A stretch of 15,962 nt of DNA from an uncultured Erysipelotrichaceae bacterium (GCA_902783435.1 CACZQV010000021.1:1-15962), one strand, 5' to 3'. Counted from the stretch's first letter, positions 1 to 7,331 are shown. The notes: a model not told the origin generated them from the sequence alone. Numbers and translations: made by a program.

Positions 1-351
1 CAAAACTTAGATATTTATCGTGAACATATTAAAGAAATTAACGGAGTTAAAACATTAATAATGGCTGTTAAAGATAAAGATGTTAATCTACTTAAGAGTG
101 TATCTGACAGTTTAATGAATGAAATGGATAATGGATTTATATTCTTTATAAATATTAAGGAAGATGATAGTGTTAACTTTATAGCTAAGAGTAATTCATT
201 TGTTAACGCTGGAGAAATAGTTAAAGATGCTGCACTAAGAAGTGAAGGTAATGGAGGAGGAAGTCCTAAATTTGCTCAAGGTGGAGGTAAAACATCAAGT
301 GAAATAGATTCTATTGTTAAACATATTGAAAAGGTTATAAATAATGGATAG
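1..351 (+). CDS. alaS: Alanyl-tRNA synthetase, C-terminal end (5'-truncated by window)
   Basis: This is the last 116 codons of alanyl-tRNA synthetase, which charges tRNA-Ala in the cytoplasm. The frame is open from base 1, so the gene starts outside the window; the internal ATG at 61 is not its start. The glycine-rich segment GGGSPKFAQGGG near the end is the hallmark of the DHHA1 (C-Ala) domain, which helps bind tRNA and links editing to aminoacylation. The full-length family is about 870 residues, so only the C-terminal domain is visible. The stop overlaps the start of holA by 8 bases, indicating translational coupling. The family call is firm; the catalytic and editing domains cannot be judged from here. 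Confidence 0.93.
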   Translation, partial: QNLDIYREHIKEINGVKTLIMAVKDKDVNLLKSVSDSLMNEMDNGFIFFINIKEDDSVNFIAKSNSFVNAGEIVKDAALRSEGNGGGSPKFAQGGGKTSSEIDSIVKHIEKVINNG

Positions 352-1279
352 TTATTTAATAGAGAGTATAGACTCTCTTTCTTTGAAAAAAGAAAGAGAT
401 AACTTGATAAAAGAAAATGACTTTCTAGATGCAGAAATAAGTACATATGACTTAGAAGAAGTAGAACTTGATAATGCATTAGAAAACTTAGATACTTATG
501 GTTTCTTAAGTAGTAAGAAAGTTATTGTTATACAAAATATAGAATCTATTAAATATGATGATTATAAGAAAGATATAGATCATTTATTTAAATATATAGA
601 TAATCCTAATTCCGATAATTTACTTATAATAGAAGCTAGAAAACTTAATAATACTTTAAAGATTACTAAAGAATTAAAAAAGAAATGTAAATATATATTA
701 GTAGAATTTAATTCTAAAGATTATATTAAAACTACTTTAAAAGATTATAAGATAGATAATTTAGTTATTAATTTATTAGATGAATATTGTCAAAGTGATA
801 TTACTAAGATTGATGGAGAATGTTCTAAATTAATGAATTATAAAAGTGATACAAAAACTATTACTAAAGAAGATATAGAAGAAATGGTAGTTAAAAAACT
901 AGGAGATGAAAGAGATTTAACTTTTGCTTTTTCTAGAAGTTTAGCTGAAAGAAATATTAAAGAAGCTTTATTAAAGTATCATGAATTATTAAATTATAAT
1001 ATAGAACCTTTAAGTATAATAGGATTATTAGCTAGTCAAATTAGAATTATTTATCAAGTTAAATTACTTGAGAAGAATAGATTAAGTGATAGAGAGATTG
1101 CTGATACTTTAGGTGAAAAATCTGATTATAGAATTAAAAAGACTAGAGAGTTAACTAGACTTTATAGTGAAGATGAATTATTAGGATTAATGCAAAAACT
1201 TAGTGATATGGATTATAAGATTAAGACTACTGATGTAGATGGTAAAAACTTAATTGAAATGTTTATTATAAATATATAA
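344..1279 (+). CDS. holA: DNA polymerase III subunit delta
   Basis: The predicted protein has 311 residues, close to the usual 320-345 of HolA, the delta subunit that opens the beta sliding clamp within the clamp-loader complex. Family-like features are the N-terminal YLIESIDSLSLKKERDNLI region, the segment GFLSSKKVIVIQNI near residues 54-67 (equivalent of the strand in which delta proteins carry F-S-x-K/R-R-x-V), and the helical C-terminal domain with LASQIRIIYQVKLL and MDYKIKTTDVDGKNLIEMFI, the usual clamp-loader collar motif. The ATG lies within the end of alaS (8-base overlap), so translation is probably coupled. The stop is followed at once by a hairpin terminator shared with convergent rarA. 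Sequence identity looks low, as is usual for delta subunits, but the overall pattern is characteristic. Confidence 0.9.
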   Translation: MDSYLIESIDSLSLKKERDNLIKENDFLDAEISTYDLEEVELDNALENLDTYGFLSSKKVIVIQNIESIKYDDYKKDIDHLFKYIDNPNSDNLLIIEARKLNNTLKITKELKKKCKYILVEFNSKDYIKTTLKDYKIDNLVINLLDEYCQSDITKIDGECSKLMNYKSDTKTITKEDIEEMVVKKLGDERDLTFAFSRSLAERNIKEALLKYHELLNYNIEPLSIIGLLASQIRIIYQVKLLEKNRLSDREIADTLGEKSDYRIKKTRELTRLYSEDELLGLMQKLSDMDYKIKTTDVDGKNLIEMFIINI

Positions 1280-1306
1280 AAAAGAAAGTATTAATTACTT
1301 TCTTTT
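1280..1306. terminator. Bidirectional intrinsic terminator between holA and rarA
   Basis: An 11-bp perfect stem (1280-1290 with 1296-1306, loop TTAAT) is flanked by an A-run on the left and a T-rich tail on the right, so it can end transcription from both directions. The last codons and TAA of rarA lie inside the stem. Confidence 0.88.
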
Positions 1307-2514
1307 ATTTTTTCTATTTTGTCATATATTTCTTTTATAGTTTTTTCATATCCAATATCTTTTGGATGGTAATACTTTTTATTTTTTATTTTATCTGGTA
1401 AGTATTGTTGTTTTACATATGCACCTGGATAGTTATGAGGATATTTGTATTCAGTATTACTACTATCATTTTTTAAGTGTTTTGGTATTGTACCTACATT
1501 ACCATCTTCGATATCTTTAAGTGCTTCATCAAAGGCAATATGAGCTGTATTACTTTTAGGAGATAGTGCCATTTCTGTTACTATTGTACCTAGTGGAATT
1601 CTTGCTTCTGGTAGACCAACACGTTCTGAAGCATTAATTGCGGCATCTAGTCTTGGACCAATGGCAGGATTTGCTAGACCTATATCTTCATAGGCTATAA
1701 CACTAAGTCTTCTATAGATTGATTCTAAATCTCCTTCAGTAACTAATCTTGCTAAGTAGTGAAGAGATGCATCTACATCACTTCCTCTAATTGATTTTTG
1801 AAGACCACTTAATACATCGTAATGTCCATCTCCATTTTTATCTGCAAAGAATACTGGACGACTATTTATACTTTTAATTTTATCTTCAGTTACTGTTTTA
1901 TCATCAGTAGAGTAGTAAGATATTTCTAATAGGTTATAAGCGTATCTTAAGTCGTTTCCTGACAGTTTAGCAATTAACTCGATACTTTTGTTATCTATCT
2001 TAATTCCGTCTAAATCAGGGTGTTTTATGGCTTTTTTAAGACCTTTAATAATATCTTTTTCTTCTAATTCGTGTAGTTCAAATAATTGACATCTACTTCT
2101 TATAGCAGGATTAATTGCATGATATGGATTAGATGTAGTCATACCAATAAGGGTAATTAAACCACTTTCAAGTACTGGTAATAATAAATCTTGTTTATCT
2201 TTATTTAATCTATGTATTTCATCCATTATTAGTACTAATTCACCATACATTTTTGCTTCTTCTACAACTATATCAAAATCTTTTTTATTATTAGTAGTAG
2301 CATTTAAAAATCTATAACGTACATCAAGATCATTTACTAAAGCATTAGCTATACTTGTTTTACCAATACCTGGTTTACCATAAAGTATCATGGAAAATAG
2401 TTTTTTATTTTTAACTAAATTAGTAAGTATTTTACCTTTACCAATTAAATGATCTTGTCCTATAACATCTTTAAGTGAAGTAGGTGCAAGTTTTATAGCT
2501 AAAGGTTTATTCAT
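1291..2514 (-). CDS. rarA: Replication-associated recombination protein A (AAA+ ATPase)
   Basis: This 407-residue protein is a RarA/MgsA/WRNIP1-family AAA+ ATPase that acts at stalled replication forks. The Walker A motif GKPGIGKT is near residues 46-53 and Walker B LVLIMDEIH near 94-101. A sensor-type segment TTSNPYHAINPAIRSRCQ follows, then the C-terminal family signature with GSDVDASLHYLARL, EDIGLANP and YKYPHNYPGAYV, which marks RarA rather than RuvB or DnaX. The reading frame extends to a GTG at 2523, but that GTG is part of the Shine-Dalgarno AGGTGA at 2520-2525. The ATG at 2512-2514, six bases downstream, is the better start. A good promoter precedes it, and the gene converges on holA. 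Length is normal for the family (about 420). Confidence 0.95.
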   Translation of the reverse strand: MNKPLAIKLAPTSLKDVIGQDHLIGKGKILTNLVKNKKLFSMILYGKPGIGKTSIANALVNDLDVRYRFLNATTNNKKDFDIVVEEAKMYGELVLIMDEIHRLNKDKQDLLLPVLESGLITLIGMTTSNPYHAINPAIRSRCQLFELHELEEKDIIKGLKKAIKHPDLDGIKIDNKSIELIAKLSGNDLRYAYNLLEISYYSTDDKTVTEDKIKSINSRPVFFADKNGDGHYDVLSGLQKSIRGSDVDASLHYLARLVTEGDLESIYRRLSVIAYEDIGLANPAIGPRLDAAINASERVGLPEARIPLGTIVTEMALSPKSNTAHIAFDEALKDIEDGNVGTIPKHLKNDSSNTEYKYPHNYPGAYVKQQYLPDKIKNKKYYHPKDIGYEKTIKEIYDKIEKIKESN

Positions 2515-2531
2515 ATTAATCACCTAGATAT

Positions 2532-2560
2532 ATTTTAACAAATAATAATAAAAATGTAAA
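2532..2560 (-). promoter_or_regulatory. Promoter of rarA
   Basis: On the minus strand TTTACA (2555-2560) is separated by 17 bases from TAAAAT (2532-2537), with an extended TG at the correct place before the -10. It lies just upstream of the rarA ribosome binding site. Confidence 0.75.
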
Positions 2561-2576
2561 AACATGTATATTTATA

Positions 2577-2605
2577 TTGCTTTAATTTTTATTTATATGT
2601 ATACT
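2577..2605 (+). promoter_or_regulatory. Promoter of the 2612-2738 RNA
   Basis: TTGCTT (2577-2582) is followed after exactly 17 bases by TATACT (2600-2605). It diverges from the rarA promoter. Transcription would begin near 2611-2614. Confidence 0.65.
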
Positions 2606-2611
2606 TGTGGT

Positions 2612-2738
2612 GTATTAATTAACCTGTCATGCGTTAATATGACAATTTGGGACGCTAAGGTTTATTTACTTGGGACAGGGAGTAAATTTGCATGCTGCGG
2701 GATATACTTTCCATATGGGAAGGTATATCCCTTTTTTG
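2612..2738 (+). ncRNA. Candidate structured small RNA or 5' regulatory leader, family unknown
   Basis: A transcript of about 125 nt is implied by its own promoter and a very strong terminator, and the segment 2641-2735 is visibly richer in G+C than the surroundings. Possible pairings are AACCT 2621-2625 with AGGTT 2658-2662, enclosing the hairpin TGTCAT 2625-2630 / ATGACA 2639-2644. The loop GCGT (2631-2634) is complementary to ACGC (2652-2655), allowing a pseudoknot. A second hairpin pairs ATTTACT 2664-2670 with AGTAAAT 2681-2687. CCTGTC 2623-2628 can instead pair with GACAGG 2674-2679 in the second loop, which would exclude the first hairpin. A 63-codon ORF overlaps but has no ribosome site and runs into the terminator. 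It could be a standalone sRNA or a terminating riboswitch-like leader of the ORF6N gene. I do not recognise a known family. Confidence 0.55.
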
Positions 2739-2747
2739 CTTTTTTTA
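2699..2747 (+). terminator. Strong intrinsic terminator of the small RNA
   Basis: A 14-bp stem (2699-2712 with 2718-2731, one G-T pair, loop ATATG) is followed by TTTTTT at 2732-2737 and, after GC, a second T-run. It is one of the strongest terminators in the window. Confidence 0.9.
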
Positions 2748-2755
2748 GGGGGTGA
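2747..2755 (+). promoter_or_regulatory. Strong Shine-Dalgarno site without a standard start codon
   Basis: AGGGGGTGA is an excellent ribosome binding site, but no ATG, GTG or TTG stands at the right distance. ATT (2760) and TTA (2763) do, opening a frame of about 22 codons that ends in a TGA overlapping the start of the ORF6N gene. It may be a remnant of a lost gene start or a leader peptide with a rare start. Confidence 0.35.
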
Positions 2756-2823
2756 TTTTATTTTAAAAGTAAGACAGCATAAATTTCTAATTAATCAAAA
2801 AGTTAAAAATGGAGGGTTTGAAA

Positions 2824-3699
2824 ATGAATGAAATAATAAAAGAAAAAATAAATATTGAAGAAAAAATATATGAAATTAATGGAATAGAGGTGATGTTTGA
2901 TAGTGATTTGGCTGAATTATATAATGTAGAAACTAAAAGAATAAATGAGGCAGTTAAGAATAATCCTGAAAAGTTTCCTATAAGATTTAGTTGGGTTTTA
3001 AGTTCAGACGATGAGAAAAACTTGAGGTCGAAATTTTCGACCTCAAATGAAAAAGGTACATATGGTGGTAGAAGATATAATACGAGAGTATTCACAGAAC
3101 AAGGTGTTTATATGCTTGCGACTATATTAAAATCAAAAACTGCTACTGAGGTAAGTATTAGAATAATGGATACATTTGTAAAAATGAGACATTATATTAA
3201 TTTTCATCAAAATGTATTACCAAATAAGTTTTTATTATTAGAAGAAAAAGTAGATGAAAATACAAAAAGAATAGATGAACTTTTTGATAAATTTAATCCA
3301 AAAGAAATAATGAAAGACTATTTATTCTTTAGAGATGATTTTTATGATGCATATTCTGTAATTATGGATATTTTAACTGAATCTTTAGAAGAAGTTATTA
3401 TAATAGATAATTATATAAGTAAAGAGTTATTAGATATAATAAAAGATATAGATAGAAAATTTATAATTATATCAGAAAATATAGATGAAAAATTAACTCA
3501 AAAGTATTTAAAACAATATAAGAGTGTAACATTTAAAAAATGTGAAAAAATTCATGATAGATTTATAATTCTTGATAGATATATTATGTATTCATGTGGT
3601 TCTTCATTAAAAGATGTAGGTAAAAAGTGTTTCGCAATACATGAGTGGCGTGATAGAAAATATACTAAGGATATATTAAAAGAAGTTGGATTATTATAA
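2824..3699 (+). CDS. ORF6N-domain DNA-binding protein
   Basis: The protein has 291 residues from the ATG chosen here, which sits 7 bases after GGAGGG; an ATG at 2809 precedes that site and is unlikely. The N-terminal ~110 residues match the ORF6N domain of phage and bacterial regulators: VMFDSDLAELYNVETKRINEAVKNN, FRFSW-like FPIRFSWVLS, then GGRRYNTRVFTEQGVYMLATIL. A helical linker follows. The C-terminal part contains HDRFIILD and SCGSSLKDVGKK, resembling the single phospholipase-D-like HxD segment seen in longer ORF6N proteins; whether it has catalytic activity is unknown. Inside the coding region (3022-3046) lies a palindrome encoding the NLRSKFSTS stretch, echoed after the stop. It is inserted between housekeeping genes and may be mobile or phage-derived. 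Its biological role is not established. Confidence 0.85.
   Translation: MNEIIKEKINIEEKIYEINGIEVMFDSDLAELYNVETKRINEAVKNNPEKFPIRFSWVLSSDDEKNLRSKFSTSNEKGTYGGRRYNTRVFTEQGVYMLATILKSKTATEVSIRIMDTFVKMRHYINFHQNVLPNKFLLLEEKVDENTKRIDELFDKFNPKEIMKDYLFFRDDFYDAYSVIMDILTESLEEVIIIDNYISKELLDIIKDIDRKFIIISENIDEKLTQKYLKQYKSVTFKKCEKIHDRFIILDRYIMYSCGSSLKDVGKKCFAIHEWRDRKYTKDILKEVGLL
3022..3046. repeat. Palindrome inside the ORF6N gene
   Basis: Perfect 12-bp arms TTGAGGTCGAAA / TTTCGACCTCAA are separated by a single base. The core matches the palindrome at 3700-3730 with one G-to-A change per arm. Confidence 0.9.
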
Positions 3700-3730
3700 A
3701 ATTTGAAGTCGAAAATTTCGACTTCAAATT
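3700..3730. repeat. Palindrome just downstream of the ORF6N gene
   Basis: Perfect 15-bp arms (3700-3714 and 3716-3730) around a single A, beginning at the base after the ORF6N stop. There is no T-run, so it is not itself an intrinsic terminator. The core TTGAAGTCGAAA matches the intragenic palindrome except for one base per arm. Confidence 0.92.
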
Positions 3731-3738
3731 GTAATATT

Positions 3739-3766
3739 AAAAGACTGGAAAAAACTAGTCTTTTTT
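3739..3766 (+). terminator. Intrinsic terminator after the ORF6N gene
   Basis: Stem 3739-3748 with 3755-3764 (one G-T pair), loop AAAAAA, followed by a T-run. It separates the ORF6N unit from xerD. Confidence 0.82.
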
Positions 3767-3811
3767 GATAAAATAAATAATATATATAAGGTTTTGAAGG
3801 TGATGAACTTT

Positions 3812-4702
3812 ATGAAATTAGAAGATGCTTTAGATGACTTTTTAAATTATTGTATATTTGAAAAAGGTTTATCTGATAAGACTAAATTATCTTATAAAAA
3901 TGATTTAAAAATGTATTTTGAATATTTAAAAAAACATAGTGTTACTACAGTAAATAAAATCAGTAGTGATAATATAAAAGATTATTTAAAATATAGAAGT
4001 GATGAAGAGTCTAGTACTATTGCACATAACTTGACTGTTATTAAGAATTTTCATACATATTTATTAAAAGAAAAAATAGTAAATAAAGATGTATCTGAGT
4101 TTATTGAAAGACCAAAACTTAGAAAAAATTTACCTAAGAGTTTAAGTGTAGAAGATGTAGATAAATTACTTGATATTAAACTAAACAGCCCATTTGACTA
4201 TCGTAATAAAGCTATGTTAGAATTAATGTATGGATGTGGTTTAAGAGTAAGTGAATTAGTTAATTTAGAGGTTAATGATATAGATATGACTAATTGTATT
4301 ATTAGAATAATGGGTAAAGGTAGTAAAGAACGTGAAGTACCTTTAGGAGAATATTCTATTTATTATTTAGAGTTATATTTAGATAATAGAGATTTACTTT
4401 TAAAAGAAAAAGTATGTAATAAATTATTTTTAAATAATCATGGTATGGGAATGACTAGACAAGGATTTTTTAAAATGTTAAAACATTTATTACTAGAAAA
4501 AGGATTAAATCCTGATGTATCTCCACATACTTTGAGACATAGTTTTGCGACTCATTTATTAAATAGGGGAGCAGACTTACGTAGTATACAGGAGATGCTT
4601 GGACATTCTGATATATCAACTACTAAGATATATACAAAAGTTAGTGATGAGAAAGTTATTGAAGAATATAGAGAACATCATTATAGAAGTACAAAGGAGT
4701 GA
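3812..4702 (+). CDS. xerD: Site-specific tyrosine recombinase XerD
   Basis: This 296-residue protein is a tyrosine recombinase that resolves chromosome dimers at the dif site together with XerC. The N-terminal SAM-like core-binding domain (LDDFLNYCIFEKGLSDKTKLSYKNDL) is followed by the catalytic domain with all expected residues: Arg145 in GCGLRVSEL, Lys169 in GKGSKER, His239 and Arg242 in HTLRHSFATHLL, His265 in LGHSDISTT, and the nucleophile Tyr274 in KIYTKV. The frame also offers upstream TTG (3794) and ATG (3803) starts, but AAGGTGA at 3797-3803 is the ribosome site and best fits the ATG at 3812. Its stop overlaps the ribosome site of deoB. The xerD-deoB order is the same as in Bacillus subtilis, where the genes are called ripX and drm. 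XerD is preferred over XerC on that context and on sequence. Confidence 0.93.
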   Translation: MKLEDALDDFLNYCIFEKGLSDKTKLSYKNDLKMYFEYLKKHSVTTVNKISSDNIKDYLKYRSDEESSTIAHNLTVIKNFHTYLLKEKIVNKDVSEFIERPKLRKNLPKSLSVEDVDKLLDIKLNSPFDYRNKAMLELMYGCGLRVSELVNLEVNDIDMTNCIIRIMGKGSKEREVPLGEYSIYYLELYLDNRDLLLKEKVCNKLFLNNHGMGMTRQGFFKMLKHLLLEKGLNPDVSPHTLRHSFATHLLNRGADLRSIQEMLGHSDISTTKIYTKVSDEKVIEEYREHHYRSTKE

Positions 4703-4707
4703 ATTTT

Positions 4708-5874
4708 ATGAAATTCAAAAGAATATTTTTACTTGTATTAGATTCGTTAGGGGTAGGGGAAACAGCTGATGCAGTTAACTTTGGTGATGTAGGAGCTAAT
4801 ACATTAGGTCACGTGATGGAACAATGTGATTTATTTATTCCTAATTTAAAGAAAATTGGTTTTGTAGATACATTAAATATGAGTGAAAATGATGATGTAG
4901 ATGCATATTATACAATAGCTAAACCAATAAATGCTGGTAAAGATACTTTAAATGGTCATTATGAAATGTTAGGAATTAAAAATGATGTAGCATTTAATAC
5001 ATTTAATCAAGGTTTTACTTATGATGTATTAAGCTCAATAGAACAAATTACTGGAAGACGTGTTATTGGTAATGTTTGTTGTAATGATGATAGTGTTATT
5101 CAAGAATTAGGAGAAAGACAATATAATTATGGTTCTTTAATTATTTATACTTCAGCTGATTCTGATATTCAAATAGCTGCACATGAAGATTCTCTTCCTA
5201 TCGCAACTCTTCATGAATATTGTGAAAAAATAAGAGAAATATCTCTAAAACAAGATTGGAGAATAGCTAGAGTTATAGCTAGACCATTTAATGGTACTCC
5301 GGGTAAATATAAATTTATTAATAATGGTAGACGTGATTATGCTATTAAACCTCCTAAAAAGAGTATTTTAGATAGTTTAAGTGACGCAAATTATAATGTT
5401 ATTGGTATTGGTAAAATTAATGATATATTAGATGGACAAGGTATTAATAAAACTATTAAGGCTAGTAATAATAATGAAGCTATTAATAAATTAATTGATA
5501 TTTTAGATAAGAATTTTACAGGACTTTGTATTACTAATTTATGTGATTTTGATTCATTATATGGTAATATTCGTGATGTAGATGGATTTGGTAAAGCTAT
5601 TGAAGAATTAGATGTAGATATACCTATAATATTAAATAAATTAGATATAGATGATTTATTAATAATTACTGCAGATCATGGTAATGATCCTACTATGGAA
5701 GGACATAATCATACAAGAGAAAATTTACCTGTAATTTTATATAGTAGAAACTTTAAAACTCCTAAGAGACTTCCTCAATTTGAAACATTAGGAAATATTG
5801 GAGCTTTAATCGCAGATAACTTTGATGTAGAAATGCCAGAAATAGGGGAGAGTATTCTAGAAGAATTAGAATAA
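4708..5874 (+). CDS. deoB: Phosphopentomutase
   Basis: DeoB interconverts ribose (or deoxyribose) 1-phosphate and 5-phosphate in nucleoside salvage, using two Mn2+ ions. The 388-residue length is normal. The alkaline-phosphatase-superfamily metal site is visible: Asp12 in LLVLDSLGVGE, the phosphorylatable Thr80 in GKDTLNGHYEM, and ITADHGNDPTMEGHNHTRE near the C-terminus with its Asp-His and His-x-His ligands. A GTG at 4699 opens the frame earlier, but it lies within AAAGGAGTGA, the ribosome site, so the ATG at 4708 is taken as start. It is transcribed with xerD (5-base gap). No nucleoside phosphorylase follows, unlike the B. subtilis drm-pupG arrangement. Confidence 0.95.
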   Translation: MKFKRIFLLVLDSLGVGETADAVNFGDVGANTLGHVMEQCDLFIPNLKKIGFVDTLNMSENDDVDAYYTIAKPINAGKDTLNGHYEMLGIKNDVAFNTFNQGFTYDVLSSIEQITGRRVIGNVCCNDDSVIQELGERQYNYGSLIIYTSADSDIQIAAHEDSLPIATLHEYCEKIREISLKQDWRIARVIARPFNGTPGKYKFINNGRRDYAIKPPKKSILDSLSDANYNVIGIGKINDILDGQGINKTIKASNNNEAINKLIDILDKNFTGLCITNLCDFDSLYGNIRDVDGFGKAIEELDVDIPIILNKLDIDDLLIITADHGNDPTMEGHNHTRENLPVILYSRNFKTPKRLPQFETLGNIGALIADNFDVEMPEIGESILEELE

Positions 5875-5902
5875 GATATACGTAAAGTATATCTTTTTTT
5901 TT
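5873..5902 (+). terminator. Intrinsic terminator of the xerD-deoB operon
   Basis: Perfect 9-bp stem AAGATATAC / GTATATCTT with loop GTAAA, followed by nine Ts. The deoB stop codon overlaps the left arm. Confidence 0.92.
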
Positions 5903-5927
5903 ATATATTTAATTGATAATAAAAGTG

Positions 5928-5933
5928 TATAAT
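5928..5933 (+). promoter_or_regulatory. Likely -10 element for the secreted protein gene
   Basis: A consensus TATAAT stands 30 bases before the ATG at 5964, but no convincing -35 lies 16-18 bases upstream; a TTGATA at 5913-5918 is too close. Confidence 0.45.
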
Positions 5934-5963
5934 GATAAACTATAAATATAATAGGAGTCGTGT

Positions 5964-7298
5964 ATGAAAAACAAAAAAAAGATAAATAAGTTTTTACATT
6001 TATTGATAATATTAGGATTAACAGTAGGATTTGCACTTCTTAGTACTACATTAAATATTAATGGTACTGCAGGAATTAAAGGTAATACTTGGGATATTCA
6101 TTGGGATGAAAAAAGTATACAAGTGTCAGAAAACTCAGTTCAAACAGAAACACCTACAGTAAGTAATGATGGGCAAACGGTGTCATATGAAGTTACTTTG
6201 GAGTTACCAGGAGACTTTTATGAATTTACTATTGACGCGGTGAATGCAGGTACAATTGATGGTATGGTAGCGATAGGTGGATTACAACTAACAATAGAAG
6301 ATGAAGATGGACAACCAACTACATTACCAAATTATATAAAATATTCTGTAACATATGCAGATGGTTCTTCAATTGAAGAATTTCATAAACTAGCAAAAAG
6401 AGTAGATATAAACACTCCAACAAGGGAAAAAATCAAGGTAAGAATAGAATATGATTCTAATTCAAGTGAATTACCAAGTGATAATGAAAAACTTAAAATT
6501 AAAGATAAATTACCATATACACAAGCAGATGAAAATGCAAAAGATAGAGATTCTTTAAAAAATTATACTTTATATCAAAATCATTTAGGAAAAAGTTCTA
6601 CACTAGATCCTACATGGAATTATTATTTTAAAGTTAATATGCAAGAAATGTATGCTGAAAAAGATGTATATAGTTTTATTGCTATTGAAAATGGTGAGGA
6701 ATTGGATGGATATGAGTATGGATATAAATATGATTCACTAGAAGCTTGTAATACTGTTTTAGAAAGTGCTGAACAGGAAGAAGGGGTTTCTTATAGTTGC
6801 TATAAGAGACTTTCTAAGGGAACTAAAATAACTGTCCCTACAGATGTAGATGCGTGTATAATTACAAGTACAGGTGAAACGTTCTGTTATGACTATGGTA
6901 ATTATGAATGTGATTATGATGAAAATACTAATGATTGCAGTAGTTCAAATTCTTATTTATTACAAAAAAAGAATGAAATTATAACAAAAGGTGGGTTTTA
7001 TAAACCGGTAAAACTTTCTCAGGATCCAGATGCAGTAATTTATTATATTAGTACTCCTCAAGAAGAAACTACTTCTGCTTCTATAGAGACCTCTATACCT
7101 AAAACATTTCCTTTAGATGCTTTCATGGTTGAGTCATTAACTATCGAAGTTAAGGAAAATAATCAAACTTTGCATGCATGTTCATATTCTGGTGAATTTA
7201 ATTCATTTACAATTATAATTAATATGATGATGTCAAATCAAACTGATGGGGTAACAACCGTATTTGCTGATCCAGAAACTAGAATATATTGTCGCTAA
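5964..7298 (+). CDS. Secreted or membrane-anchored surface protein, function unknown
   Basis: The 444-residue product starts with a basic stretch (MKNKKKINKF) and one hydrophobic helix at about residues 10-30, so it is exported, either cleaved or anchored. The next ~150 residues are predicted beta-rich, with segments such as TVSYEVTLELPGDFYEFTIDAVNAGTIDGMVAI that recall the beta-sandwich style of TasA/camelysin-like surface proteins; this likeness is an impression and not an established homology. An acidic, Lys-rich middle follows. The C-terminal half contains all eight cysteines, the last next to the C-terminal residue, suggesting disulfides outside the cell. AGGAG precedes the ATG at a normal distance. 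It is monocistronic, between the deoB terminator and a bidirectional terminator. No catalytic motif is visible. Confidence 0.8.
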   Translation: MKNKKKINKFLHLLIILGLTVGFALLSTTLNINGTAGIKGNTWDIHWDEKSIQVSENSVQTETPTVSNDGQTVSYEVTLELPGDFYEFTIDAVNAGTIDGMVAIGGLQLTIEDEDGQPTTLPNYIKYSVTYADGSSIEEFHKLAKRVDINTPTREKIKVRIEYDSNSSELPSDNEKLKIKDKLPYTQADENAKDRDSLKNYTLYQNHLGKSSTLDPTWNYYFKVNMQEMYAEKDVYSFIAIENGEELDGYEYGYKYDSLEACNTVLESAEQEEGVSYSCYKRLSKGTKITVPTDVDACIITSTGETFCYDYGNYECDYDENTNDCSSSNSYLLQKKNEIITKGGFYKPVKLSQDPDAVIYYISTPQEETTSASIETSIPKTFPLDAFMVESLTIEVKENNQTLHACSYSGEFNSFTIIINMMMSNQTDGVTTVFADPETRIYCR

Positions 7299-7331
7299 AT
7301 TATACTATAAGTAAATAGTGTAGGGGAGATA

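Noticed and set aside
2621..2700. Cyclic di-GMP-I or other known riboswitch
   Set aside because: GGGACGC followed by AAG recalls the GGGACGCAAAG block of c-di-GMP-I riboswitches, but the GAAA tetraloop, the CAAACC block and the rest of the consensus are missing.
2564..2755. 63-codon ORF over the small-RNA region
   Set aside because: It has no ribosome site, starts upstream of the probable transcription start, runs through the terminator hairpin and T-run, and has a composition unlike the real proteins here.
3700..3730. Palindrome as the terminator of the ORF6N gene
   Set aside because: There is no T-run after it, while a standard terminator follows at 3739-3766.
4699..4702. Use of TGA as tryptophan (mycoplasma code)
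   Set aside because: xerD and the MBL hydrolase end at TGA at the expected family lengths, and tryptophan is encoded by TGG throughout.
4699..4707. Upstream GTG/TTG starts for rarA, xerD and deoB
   Set aside because: In each case the alternative codon lies within or just before the Shine-Dalgarno sequence of a well-placed ATG.
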